A DNA stretch of 6,793 nucleotides from contig PQAI01000225.1 of assembly GCA_003105245.1 (NCBI GenBank), positions 1 to 6,793 of the forward strand. The letters run 5' to 3'. This document shows, in pieces, positions 1 to 5,712 of this stretch. This stretch comes from Betaproteobacteria bacterium (GTDB taxonomy: Bacteria > Pseudomonadota > Gammaproteobacteria > Burkholderiales > Usitatibacteraceae). The notes under the pieces were generated by a model that had not been told where the DNA came from, searched no databases, and worked only from the letters and a program-made list of their open reading frames with translations. Within the stretch, counting starts at the first letter, position 1. Every line of letters starts with the position of its first letter. The translations under genes were made by a program, and so were the position numbers.

Positions 1-578
1 GAGGTCTTCGCCACGCGCAGGAAGGGCTCCGCCTCGAAGCCGGGGATCGCGACGGGCGCTGCCCTGGGCGCTTCGGCCGCGGCCGCGACACCGCCGCCGA
101 TGTTCAGGGCCGGCCGCGCGGCCGGGGCATCCGCCGGGCCGGCGCCGGCACCGGCGCCCGCGAACTGCACCGGACCCGAGGCGGGCGAGGCGCGCCGCGA
201 CATGAGCGCGCGGATGGCCACGAAGGCGATCGCGGCCACGAGCAGCATCGCGAGGAAGCCCGCGATCCCGCTGCCTCCGAAAAGCGAGCCCAGGAGCGCG
301 CCGATGCCCAGGCCCGCGATGAGGCCGCCGAAGCGGCTCATGAAGCTCGGCTGGGCGGGCGGCGTGGCGGGAGCAGGCTTGGCCGCCGTGGCCGGCGACC
401 CGGCGGCCTGCGCGGGCGCGGCCGGAGCCGTGGCCGGCGCGGCCTCCTTCATGGTGGTCGGGGCCGGGCGCTGCTTGCCGAGGTTGCCGCCGCCGCCGAA
501 ACGCTTGGCGGCGTAGGCGTCGGTGGCCGCGAGGCCGAAGGCGAGGAGGGCGGCGGCGAGGAGCGGGGCGATCTTCAT
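1..578 (-). CDS. Tim44-like domain protein, N-terminal part (runs off left edge)
   Basis: The frame is open from an ATG at 578 down to position 1, giving 192 visible residues with no stop, so the gene is cut by the window edge. The N-terminus is a signal peptide or signal anchor (MK, then a Leu/Ala core, possible cleavage after the AYA at residues 21-23). A KRFGGGG segment follows, then an Ala/Pro-rich linker (about 46-77). Two hydrophobic Gly/Ala-rich segments lie at about 83-100 and 104-125, followed by a second Ala/Gly/Pro linker. The last visible stretch (E-A-E-P-F-L-R-V-A-K, about 181-191) resembles the opening helix of the bacterial Tim44-like domain. This layout matches bacterial Tim44-domain membrane proteins; the diagnostic C-terminal domain itself is outside. 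The function of bacterial members is poorly defined, and a role in membrane protein assembly is only an analogy to mitochondrial Tim44. A modest AGGA site precedes the start. Confidence 0.75.
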   Translation of the reverse strand, partial: MKIAPLLAAALLAFGLAATDAYAAKRFGGGGNLGKQRPAPTTMKEAAPATAPAAPAQAAGSPATAAKPAPATPPAQPSFMSRFGGLIAGLGIGALLGSLFGGSGIAGFLAMLLVAAIAFVAIRALMSRRASPASGPVQFAGAGAGAGPADAPAARPALNIGGGVAAAAEAPRAAPVAIPGFEAEPFLRVAKT

Positions 579-612
579 TGTTGTCCTGTCTCGTGCGGGG
601 AATCGGGCGCCG

Positions 613-658
613 CAAGTATAAAGGGCGCCCGGCCGCCGTTTGCCGCGGCCGGACGCCC
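613..658 (-). terminator. Intrinsic terminator of the hsp20 operon
   Basis: Positions 623-636 (GGGCGCCCGGCCGC) and 645-658 (GCGGCCGGACGCCC) form a 14-bp inverted repeat with a single mismatch and an 8-base loop. Read on the minus strand, the hairpin is followed immediately by TTTATACTTG (622-613), a moderate U-tract. It begins 15 bases after the stop of the second hsp20 gene, the right place and orientation to end that transcript before the Tim44-like gene. On the plus strand no T-run follows the hairpin, so termination should be directional. Confidence 0.75.
615..620 (-). promoter_or_regulatory. Possible -10 hexamer for the Tim44-like gene
   Basis: On the minus strand this reads TATACT, five of six matches to the sigma-70 -10 consensus. 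It sits about 37 bases before the Tim44-like start codon. No recognisable -35 lies 16-18 bases upstream, where the terminator hairpin of the preceding hsp20 operon is located. This is a weak call, supported mainly by position and by being AT-rich in a very GC-rich region. Confidence 0.3.
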
Positions 659-672
659 ATTGCGGAAGATCA

Positions 673-1053
673 TCAGCCGACGGCCACCTGGATGCGGCGC
701 GGCTGCGCGTGCTCGGCCTTCGGGATGCGAAGCTTCAGCACGCCGTGGTTCAGCTCCGCGGAGACCTTGCCCGCGTCCAGTTCCTTGGAGAGCGTGAAGG
801 CGCGCCGGTACCGGGGCAGCGCCACCTCGACGTGGGTGGGCTCCATGCCCTCGGGAACGGGGATCGCGATCTCGCCCTCGATCGTGAGGGTGTCGGCCTC
901 GACGTGCAGGTTGAGCTTCTCCCTGGGCACGCCGGGCAGGTCGGCGTAGAGGGTGATGCCGCCGGTGTCCTCGATCACGTCCACGGCCGGCAGGAGCGCG
1001 GCTTCCACGGGGGCGCTGGCGGCCTGCCGCGCGACTTTGGTGGTGTCGTTCAT
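673..1053 (-). CDS. Small heat-shock protein, Hsp20/alpha-crystallin family (second of pair)
   Basis: This 126-residue protein is a cytoplasmic ATP-independent holdase that binds unfolding proteins and keeps them refoldable. The alpha-crystallin domain covers about residues 22-112. It contains the family signature A-E-L-N-H-G-V-L-K-L (99-108) and a DLPGVPREKLNLHVE strand region (38-52). The C-terminal I-x-V motif (I121, V123), used in this family to dock into neighbouring subunits, is present in QPRRIQV. The N-terminal arm is short (about 20 residues), so the protein is small for the family. The start lies 12 bases after the upstream hsp20 stop. A GGAG site overlaps that stop codon (TAAGGAG) eight bases before the ATG, indicating co-transcription and probably coupled translation. 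An intrinsic terminator follows. The family call is firm; specific clients cannot be deduced. Confidence 0.93.
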   Translation of the reverse strand: MNDTTKVARQAASAPVEAALLPAVDVIEDTGGITLYADLPGVPREKLNLHVEADTLTIEGEIAIPVPEGMEPTHVEVALPRYRRAFTLSKELDAGKVSAELNHGVLKLRIPKAEHAQPRRIQVAVG

Positions 1054-1065
1054 GGTCTGGGCTCC

Positions 1066-1500
1066 TTACTGGACGGTGATGCGACGCGGCTGCGCGGAGG
1101 CCTTGCGGGCCACGCTGATGTGCAGCACGCCGTCGCGGTAGCGGGCTTCCACGGCGCCCGGGTCGGCGTCCTCGGGCAGCGTCACGACGCGGCGGAAGCG
1201 GCCCGAGAAGCGCTCGTCGATGTGCACGCTCGCCTTCTCGGGCGCGGGCTCGGCCTTGCGCTCGCCGGCGACGGTGAGGACGCCCTTCTCGATCTGCACG
1301 TCGAGGGTGGCCGGGTCGATGCCGGGCGCGAAGGTGTAGAGCTCGATCGACTTCGGCGTCGAGCCCACGTTGATCGCCGGGTAGCCGCCGCGGGCGAGCC
1401 CCCGGATGCTGGGAGAGATGTCGAACGCCTGGAGCATCTCGCGCTGCAGGCGGTCCATTTCCGCGAACACGTCGCGGGCGAAGAGCGGACGGTAGGGCAT
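1066..1500 (-). CDS. Small heat-shock protein, Hsp20/alpha-crystallin family (first of pair)
   Basis: This 144-residue holdase chaperone is the first gene of a two-gene minus-strand operon. The N-terminal arm (1-40) includes a helix-like stretch [14 protein letters not shown] and the motif S-P-S-I-R-G. The alpha-crystallin domain spans about 41-133 and carries E-A-R-Y-R-D-G-V-L (118-126). The C-terminal I-x-V motif is I141-V143. Both members of the pair end in AQPRRI followed by x-V, suggesting an old tandem duplication or shared assembly rules; hetero-oligomers like IbpA/IbpB are possible but unproven. An AGGAG site lies eight bases before the ATG. A sigma-32-like promoter upstream (1554-1581) suggests heat induction. 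The next gene starts 12 bases after this stop. Confidence 0.93.
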   Translation of the reverse strand: MPYRPLFARDVFAEMDRLQREMLQAFDISPSIRGLARGGYPAINVGSTPKSIELYTFAPGIDPATLDVQIEKGVLTVAGERKAEPAPEKASVHIDERFSGRFRRVVTLPEDADPGAVEARYRDGVLHISVARKASAQPRRITVQ

Positions 1501-1524
1501 GTGCGGTTCTCCTGTCGGATGTGG

Positions 1525-1542
1525 GCGCCCGCGAAGGGGCGC
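1525..1542 (-). other. Stem-loop in the hsp20 5' leader
   Basis: On the minus strand GCGCCC and GGGCGC pair as a perfect 6-bp stem around a 6-base loop (CTTCGC). If transcription starts near 1547, as the promoter predicts, this hairpin sits almost at the 5' end of the mRNA, about 14 bases before the AGGAG. It could protect the transcript. I see no pairing with the Shine-Dalgarno sequence, so it is not a recognisable RNA thermometer. Confidence 0.4.
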
Positions 1543-1553
1543 TTACGCCGGTT

Positions 1554-1581
1554 ATCTGAGGCCCGCCGCGGCGATTTCAAT
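1554..1581 (-). promoter_or_regulatory. Sigma-32-like heat-shock promoter for the hsp20 pair
   Basis: On the minus strand ATTGAAA (1581-1575) matches the sigma-32 -35 consensus CTTGAAA at six of seven positions. After a 13-base spacer, CCTCAGAT (1561-1554) matches CCCCATnT at five of seven defined positions. The predicted start is near 1547, giving a leader of about 47 bases. Its place before two Hsp20 genes supports the call; start-site mapping would be decisive. Confidence 0.6.
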
Positions 1582-1585
1582 ATCC

Positions 1586-1613
1586 CTTGATTCCGCGGGC
1601 TCCGGCCCCACCT
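1586..1613 (+). promoter_or_regulatory. Sigma-32-like heat-shock promoter for cbpA
   Basis: CTTGATT (1586-1592) matches the sigma-32 -35 consensus CTTGAAA at five of seven positions, including the CTTGA core. A 13-base spacer leads to CCCCACCT (1606-1613), matching CCCCATnT at six of seven defined positions. The expected start is near 1620, giving a leader of about 50 bases before the cbpA ATG. The promoter faces away from the hsp20 promoter, with only four bases (1582-1585) between the two -35 elements. Confidence 0.65.
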
Positions 1614-1669
1614 CCGGGACGTGGGCCCCGCCAGGCGCGCGGGCCCGTTGCCGGCGGCAGGCTCGACGC

Positions 1670-2605
1670 ATGCAATTCAAGGACTACTACCAGACCCTGG
1701 GCGTGTCCCGGGACGCATCGGCCGACGAGATCAAGAAGGCCTTCCGCAAGCTCGCCCGCAAGTACCACCCGGACGTCTCGAAGGAGAAGGACGCCGAGGC
1801 GCGCATGAAGGACGTGAACGAGGCCCACAACGTCCTTTCGGATCCGGAGAAGCGCGCCGCCTACGACCGGCTCGGCCGCGGCTGGCAGTCCGGGCAGGAG
1901 TTCCGTCCGCCGCCGGGCTGGGACGCCCCCTTCGAGTTCTCCACCCGCGGCTTCACGCCGGGCGAGGAGGCGGATTTCTCCGATTTCTTCTCCGAGCTCT
2001 TCGGGCGCATGGGCGGCATGCGCGGCGCGGCGCGGCCCGCCCGGCGCGGCGAGGACCACCACGCCCGCGTGCTCCTCGACATCGAGGACGCCTTCGGGGG
2101 CGTGTCGCGCCAGGTCTCGCTGCGGGTTCCCGCGGTCGACGCCTCGGGCCGCGCGTCGTACCGGGAGCGCACCCTGAACGTGAAGATCCCGAAGGGCGTG
2201 CACGCCGGCCAGGTGATCCGGCTCGCCGGGCAGGGCGCGCCGGGCGCGGGCGGCTCGGCCGCCGGCGACCTGCTGCTCGAGGTGCAGTTCCGTCCGCACC
2301 CCCGCTATCGTGCCGACGGTCGCGACCTGTTGCTCACGGTACCCGTGGCGCCGTGGGAAGCGGCCCTGGGCGCCGTGGTCCCCGTGCGCCTTCCCGGCGG
2401 CGAGGTCCGCGTGCGGGTGCCGGAGGGCGCGCAAAGCGGCGCCCAGCTGCGCCTGCGCGGCAAGGGCATCCCGGGCGATCCTCCCGGCGACGCGCGGCTC
2501 GACCTCCAGGTGGTCCTGCCGCCGGCGGATTCGCCGCGGGCGCGGCAGCTCTACGAAACGATGGCGCGCGAGCTCGACTTCGACCCGCGCGCGGCGGCTC
2601 AGTAG
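1670..2605 (+). CDS. cbpA: CbpA-type DnaJ/Hsp40 co-chaperone
   Basis: This 311-residue class B J-protein delivers substrates to DnaK and stimulates its ATPase; E. coli CbpA also binds curved DNA in the nucleoid. The J-domain (about 4-66) holds the essential HPD triad at 33-35 in KYHPDVSKE, almost identical to E. coli CbpA. A Gly/Phe-containing linker (about 70-126, with [10 protein letters not shown]) follows. Two C-terminal beta-domains (about 130-311) contain [24 protein letters not shown] and [12 protein letters not shown]. There is no CxxCxGxG zinc finger, which separates it from classical DnaJ. Length matches CbpA (about 306). The open frame extends upstream to 1499, but ATG 1670 is chosen because it aligns with the family N-terminus and has an AGG eight bases before it. 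No cbpM partner follows; instead the 3' end overlaps the convergent aldolase gene by seven bases. Confidence 0.93.
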   Translation: MQFKDYYQTLGVSRDASADEIKKAFRKLARKYHPDVSKEKDAEARMKDVNEAHNVLSDPEKRAAYDRLGRGWQSGQEFRPPPGWDAPFEFSTRGFTPGEEADFSDFFSELFGRMGGMRGAARPARRGEDHHARVLLDIEDAFGGVSRQVSLRVPAVDASGRASYRERTLNVKIPKGVHAGQVIRLAGQGAPGAGGSAAGDLLLEVQFRPHPRYRADGRDLLLTVPVAPWEAALGAVVPVRLPGGEVRVRVPEGAQSGAQLRLRGKGIPGDPPGDARLDLQVVLPPADSPRARQLYETMARELDFDPRAAAQ

Positions 2606-3387
2606 CCCCCGGGGCCGGCGGCCGGCATCCCCTGGCGCATCTTCGCCACCACCTGCTGGGCGCCGGCGGCCATCAGGCGCGCGTCGGAGGCGATGGTGAC
2701 GAACCGGAATCCCTTCGCGATGCGCTTGAGCGCTCCTTCCGGCGTGCCGTTGTGGATGCCGGCGACCACGCCGTGCTCCTTCGCCTTGGCGAGGATGAGG
2801 TCGATCGCCTCCGCGACGGGCTTGTCCACGTCGTCGAAGGTGGGATTGCAGCCGAGCGCGAGCGACAGGTCCGCGGGGCCGATGTAGACGGCGTCCAGCC
2901 CCTTCACCGAGAGGATCGCGTCGAGGTTGTCCAGCGCCTGGCGCGTCTCGATCATCGCGAACACCACGACGGTGTCGTTGGCGTTCTTCTGGTAGTCGGC
3001 GCCGCCGTAGAGGAGCGCCCGGATGGGCCCCATGCTGCGCGTGCCCCGCGGCGGGTAGTGCGTGGCCGAGACGAGCCGCTCGGCGTCCTCCGCCGTGTTC
3101 ACCATCGGGCAGATGAGCGCGTAGGCGCCGGCGTCGAGCATCTTCATCAGGATGCCGGGCTCGTTCCACGGCACGCGCACCACCGGCACCGTGTCCGTGG
3201 TCGAGATCGCGGTGAGCATGCCCACGGCCGCCTGGTAGTCCATCAGCCCGTGCTGCATGTCGATGGTGAGGGAGTCCCAGCCCTGGTGGGCCATGGTCTC
3301 CGCCGAGAACCCCGCGGGGATCGCGAGCCAGCCGTTCACCACGGCGCCGCCCGCCTTCCAGATGCTGCGGATCCTGTTTTCGCGCAT
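2599..3387 (-). CDS. HpcH/HpaI-family class II aldolase, GarL-like (5-keto-4-deoxy-D-glucarate aldolase)
   Basis: This 262-residue protein belongs to the divalent-metal-dependent pyruvate aldolases. In this operon the expected reaction is cleavage of 5-keto-4-deoxy-D-glucarate to pyruvate and tartronate semialdehyde, the step between GudD and GarR. Visible active-site features are H46 (general base position), R71 in [10 protein letters not shown], and metal ligands E147 in MIET and D173 in [19 protein letters not shown] at 111-117 is also typical. The usual D-G-E-H-A-P motif is here D-M-Q-H-G-L, so the residue before the catalytic histidine is Gln, not Glu. This marks a subfamily distinct from E. 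coli GarL, HpaI and RhmA, so the substrate rests on gene context. A GGGAGG site sits five bases before the ATG. The gene starts 14 bases after garR ends and is last in the operon. Confidence 0.87.
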   Translation of the reverse strand: MRENRIRSIWKAGGAVVNGWLAIPAGFSAETMAHQGWDSLTIDMQHGLMDYQAAVGMLTAISTTDTVPVVRVPWNEPGILMKMLDAGAYALICPMVNTAEDAERLVSATHYPPRGTRSMGPIRALLYGGADYQKNANDTVVVFAMIETRQALDNLDAILSVKGLDAVYIGPADLSLALGCNPTFDDVDKPVAEAIDLILAKAKEHGVVAGIHNGTPEGALKRIAKGFRFVTIASDARLMAAGAQQVVAKMRQGMPAAGPGGY

Positions 3388-3401
3388 GGCCGCCTCCCGC
3401 C

Positions 3402-4292
3402 TCAGGCCTTCTGGCCGATCTCGAAGTCGGCGAGCATCTCGAGCGCCCGCACCATGCCGGAGTGGTCCCACGCCTTGCCGCCGTGGGCTGCGCAGGCGTT
3501 GAACAGTTCCTGGGCCGTCGCGGTGTTGGGCAGGCTCAGGCCCATCTTGCGCGCCGAGGAGAGCGCGAGGTTGAGGTCCTTCTGGTGCAGCTCGATGCGG
3601 AAGCCGGGGTTGAAGGTGCGCTTCACCATGCGCTCGCCGTGGACCTCGAGGATCTTCGAGGAGGCGAAGCCGCCCATGAGGGCCTGGCGCACCTTCGCGG
3701 GGTCGGCGCCGGCCTTGGAGGCGAAGAGCAGCGCCTCGCCCACCGCCTCGATGTTGAGCGCGACGATGATCTGGTTGGCGACCTTGCAGGTCTGGCCGTC
3801 GCCGTTGCCGCCCACGAGCGTGATGTTCTTGCCCATGAGCTCGAAGAGGGGCTTCGCGCGCGCGAAGCCGGCCTCGGTTCCGCCCGCCATGATGGTGAGC
3901 GTGGCGGCCTTGGCGCCCACCTCGCCGCCGGAGACGGGCGCGTCCACGTACTCGCAGCCGAGCGCGTTGATGCGCTTCGCGAAGTCCTTCGTCTCGATGG
4001 GCGAGATCGAGCTCATGTCGATCACGAGCTTGCCGGCGGAGAGCCCCTCGGCCACGCCGCCCTTGCCGAAGAGCACCTTCTCGACGTCGGGGGTGTCCGG
4101 CACCATCGTGATGATCACCTCGGCGGCCTTCGCGACCTCCGCGCCGCTGGCGCAGACCTTCGCGCCGCCCTTCACGAGCGCCTCGGGATAGGGGCCGATG
4201 GTGTTCACGAAGAGCTCGTGGCCCGCCGCCTGCAGGTGGCCCGCCATCGGCGCGCCCATGATGCCCAACCCGATGAAGCCGACCTTGCTCAT
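3402..4292 (-). CDS. garR: 2-hydroxy-3-oxopropionate (tartronate semialdehyde) reductase
   Basis: This 296-residue cytoplasmic member of the beta-hydroxyacid dehydrogenase family reduces tartronate semialdehyde to D-glycerate with NAD(P)H. The Rossmann nucleotide-binding motif is GFIGLGIMG at 5-13. Substrate-binding DAPVSGGE lies at 117-124. The catalytic lysine is K170 with N173 in KVANQIIVALN. GFRIELHQKDLNLA near the C-terminus closely matches E. coli GarR/GlxR (GFRIDLHIKDLANA), and length equals the family norm. Placement between gudD and the aldolase gene supports the glucarate role; glyoxylate carboligase pathways use the same enzyme (glxR). After the second strand the usual D-R-N or N-R signature is replaced by N-T-I-G-P-Y-P, so cofactor preference cannot be read safely. 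An AAGGAG lies seven bases before the ATG and the gap from gudD is 21 bases. Confidence 0.93.
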   Translation of the reverse strand: MSKVGFIGLGIMGAPMAGHLQAAGHELFVNTIGPYPEALVKGGAKVCASGAEVAKAAEVIITMVPDTPDVEKVLFGKGGVAEGLSAGKLVIDMSSISPIETKDFAKRINALGCEYVDAPVSGGEVGAKAATLTIMAGGTEAGFARAKPLFELMGKNITLVGGNGDGQTCKVANQIIVALNIEAVGEALLFASKAGADPAKVRQALMGGFASSKILEVHGERMVKRTFNPGFRIELHQKDLNLALSSARKMGLSLPNTATAQELFNACAAHGGKAWDHSGMVRALEMLADFEIGQKA

Positions 4293-4313
4293 GGCGAATC
4301 TCCTTGTGTCGTG

Positions 4314-5645
4314 TCAGCGGACGAGGCTCGGCCGCTTGTTGTCGAATTTCCAGCCCGGGATGAGGTACTGCATGGCCACGGCGTCGTCGCGCGCGCCCAG
4401 CCCGTGCGACTTGTAGAGCTCGTGCGCCTGCGCGAGCTTCGCCTCGTCGATCTCCACGCCGAGGCCGGGCTTGCCCGGCAGCTCGAGGAGCCCGCCGCGG
4501 ATGCGGAAGGGCTCCTTCGTGAGGCGCTGGCCGTCCTGCCAGATCCAGTGCGTGTCGATGGCGGTGACCTTGCCCGGCGCGGCGGCCGCCACGTGCGTGA
4601 ACATGGCGAGCGAGATGTCGAAGTGGTTGTTCGAGTGCGAGCCCCAGGTGAGTCCCCAGTCGCGGCAGGTCTGCGCCACGCGGATCGAGCCCTGCATCGT
4701 CCAGAAGTGCGGGTCGGCGAGCGGGATGTCCACCGACTGCAGCGCGAGCGCGTGCGCGAGCTGGCGCCAGTCGGTCGCGATCATGTTGGTCGCGGTGGGC
4801 AGCCCCGTGGCGCGGCGGAATTCCGCCATCACCTCGCGCCCGGAGAATCCCTGCTCGGCGCCGCAGGGATCCTCGGCGTAGGCCATGACGCCGTGCAGGT
4901 CCCGGCACAGGCGGATCGCCTCCTCGAGGAGCCAGCCGCCGTTGGGGTCGAGCGTCACGCGCGCCTTCGGGAAGCGCTCGTGCAGCGCGCGGATCGCCTC
5001 GACTTCCTCCTCGCCGCGCAGCACGCCGCCCTTGAGCTTGAAGTCCTCGAACCCGTAGAGCTCGTGCGTGGCCTCGGCGAGCCGCACGATCGCCCGCGGG
5101 GTGAGGGCCTCCTCGTGGCGCAGGCGGAACCAGTCGTTCGGGGCGTCGGGTTCGCTGCGATAGGGAAGGTCCGTCTTGCGGCGGTCGCCGACGTAGAAGA
5201 GGTAGCCCAGCACGCGCACGCGGTCGCGTTGCCGGCCCTCGCCCAGCAGGTCCGCGACGGGCACGCCGAGGAACTGCCCCAGGAGGTCGAGCATCGCGGA
5301 CTCCACGGCGGTGAGGGCGTGGATGGTGGTGCGCAGGTCGAAGGTCTGCAGCCCCCGGCCGCCGGCGTCGCGGTCGGCGAAGCGCCGCCGCATCTCCTGC
5401 AGGACGGCGTTGTACGCGCTCACGGGCCGTCCCACGACGAGGGATCGCGCCTCCTCCAGCGTCTGGCGGATCTTCTCGCCGCCCGGCACCTCGCCGACGC
5501 CGGTGTTTCCGGCGCTGTCCTTCGCGACGACGACGTTGCGGGTGAAGAAGGGTCCGTGCGCGCCGCTCAGGTTGAGCAGCATGCCGTCGTGCCCGGCGAC
5601 TGGCACGACCCGGAACTCGGTGACGACGGGGGTGGGGGATGTCAT
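4314..5645 (-). CDS. gudD: Glucarate dehydratase
   Basis: This 443-residue enolase-superfamily enzyme dehydrates D-glucarate (and usually L-idarate) to 5-keto-4-deoxy-D-glucarate, using Mg2+. It resembles E. coli GudD (446 residues) along its whole length, including the start ([10 protein letters not shown]) and end ([15 protein letters not shown]). Catalytic features are all present: KxK bases K203 and K205 in DFKLKGG, metal ligands D233, E264 and N287 by alignment, and the H337/D311 dyad in [23 protein letters not shown] and [17 protein letters not shown] are further family blocks. It is the second gene of the operon, 67 bases after the receptor gene. Unlike its neighbours it has only a weak AGG, nine bases before the ATG, lying inside a duplicated 11-bp element that may control it. 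Confidence 0.97.
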   Translation of the reverse strand: MTSPTPVVTEFRVVPVAGHDGMLLNLSGAHGPFFTRNVVVAKDSAGNTGVGEVPGGEKIRQTLEEARSLVVGRPVSAYNAVLQEMRRRFADRDAGGRGLQTFDLRTTIHALTAVESAMLDLLGQFLGVPVADLLGEGRQRDRVRVLGYLFYVGDRRKTDLPYRSEPDAPNDWFRLRHEEALTPRAIVRLAEATHELYGFEDFKLKGGVLRGEEEVEAIRALHERFPKARVTLDPNGGWLLEEAIRLCRDLHGVMAYAEDPCGAEQGFSGREVMAEFRRATGLPTATNMIATDWRQLAHALALQSVDIPLADPHFWTMQGSIRVAQTCRDWGLTWGSHSNNHFDISLAMFTHVAAAAPGKVTAIDTHWIWQDGQRLTKEPFRIRGGLLELPGKPGLGVEIDEAKLAQAHELYKSHGLGARDDAVAMQYLIPGWKFDNKRPSLVR

Positions 5646-5677
5646 GGCTCGGTACCTGGTACGCGTACCTGGTACAT
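5642..5677 (-). other. Possible 11-codon leader ORF before gudD
   Basis: An ATG at 5677 opens a frame encoding [11 protein letters not shown]. It ends in a TGA that overlaps the gudD start as ATGA. It runs entirely through the duplicated GTACCAGGTAC element. A GGA lies only about three bases before its ATG, which is poor spacing. The overlap would permit translational coupling to gudD, but a frame this short can arise by chance and the peptide repetition simply reflects the DNA repeat. Confidence 0.2.
5652..5675. repeat. Duplicated 11-bp near-palindrome, candidate operator or RNA switch upstream of gudD
   Basis: GTACCTGGTAC occurs twice, at 5652-5662 and 5665-5675, separated by GC. Each copy is an inverted repeat (GTACC/GGTAC) around a central base. 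The junction creates a further perfect 12-bp palindrome, GGTACGCGTACC, at 5658-5669. It lies 6-29 bases before the gudD start in the tctC-gudD gap and includes the only plausible gudD Shine-Dalgarno. TGGTA/TACCA-type half-sites are seen in operators of FCD-class GntR regulators, including hexuronate regulators; that link is an analogy. As RNA, GGUA and UACC could pair across a CGCG loop. Confidence 0.55.
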
Positions 5678-5712
5678 GTTCCGGGTTCGCACGTCGGAGG
5701 CGTTGCGGTGGA

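Noticed and set aside
100..516. Plus-strand 138-codon frame over the Tim44-like gene
   Set aside because: The minus strand gives a coherent signal peptide, linker, membrane segments and domain start; the plus frame is Ala/Gly/Pro-rich shadow.
1501..1547. ROSE-type or fourU RNA thermometer in the hsp20 leader
   Set aside because: The leader has a hairpin, but no U-rich stretch and no segment clearly complementary to the AGGAG, so the defining features are missing.
640..1590. Plus-strand 316-codon frame over both hsp20 genes
   Set aside because: It is antisense to two clear Hsp20 genes and shows only His/Arg/Gly/Ala/Leu-biased sequence.
2606..2634. Intrinsic terminator for cbpA or the aldolase gene
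   Set aside because: CCCCGGGG and GCCGGC inverted repeats are present, but there is no T-run after them on either strand; the GC-rich aldolase C-terminal codons explain them.
1577..3169. A 530-codon minus-strand frame across cbpA and the aldolase gene
   Set aside because: It lies antisense to cbpA and out of frame with the aldolase; it is Arg/His/Ala-rich with no family motif.
1621..4191. An 856-codon plus-strand frame spanning cbpA and the aldolase/garR region
   Set aside because: It is a frame-shifted shadow of cbpA followed by antisense of the catabolic genes; composition is biased and no domain is visible.
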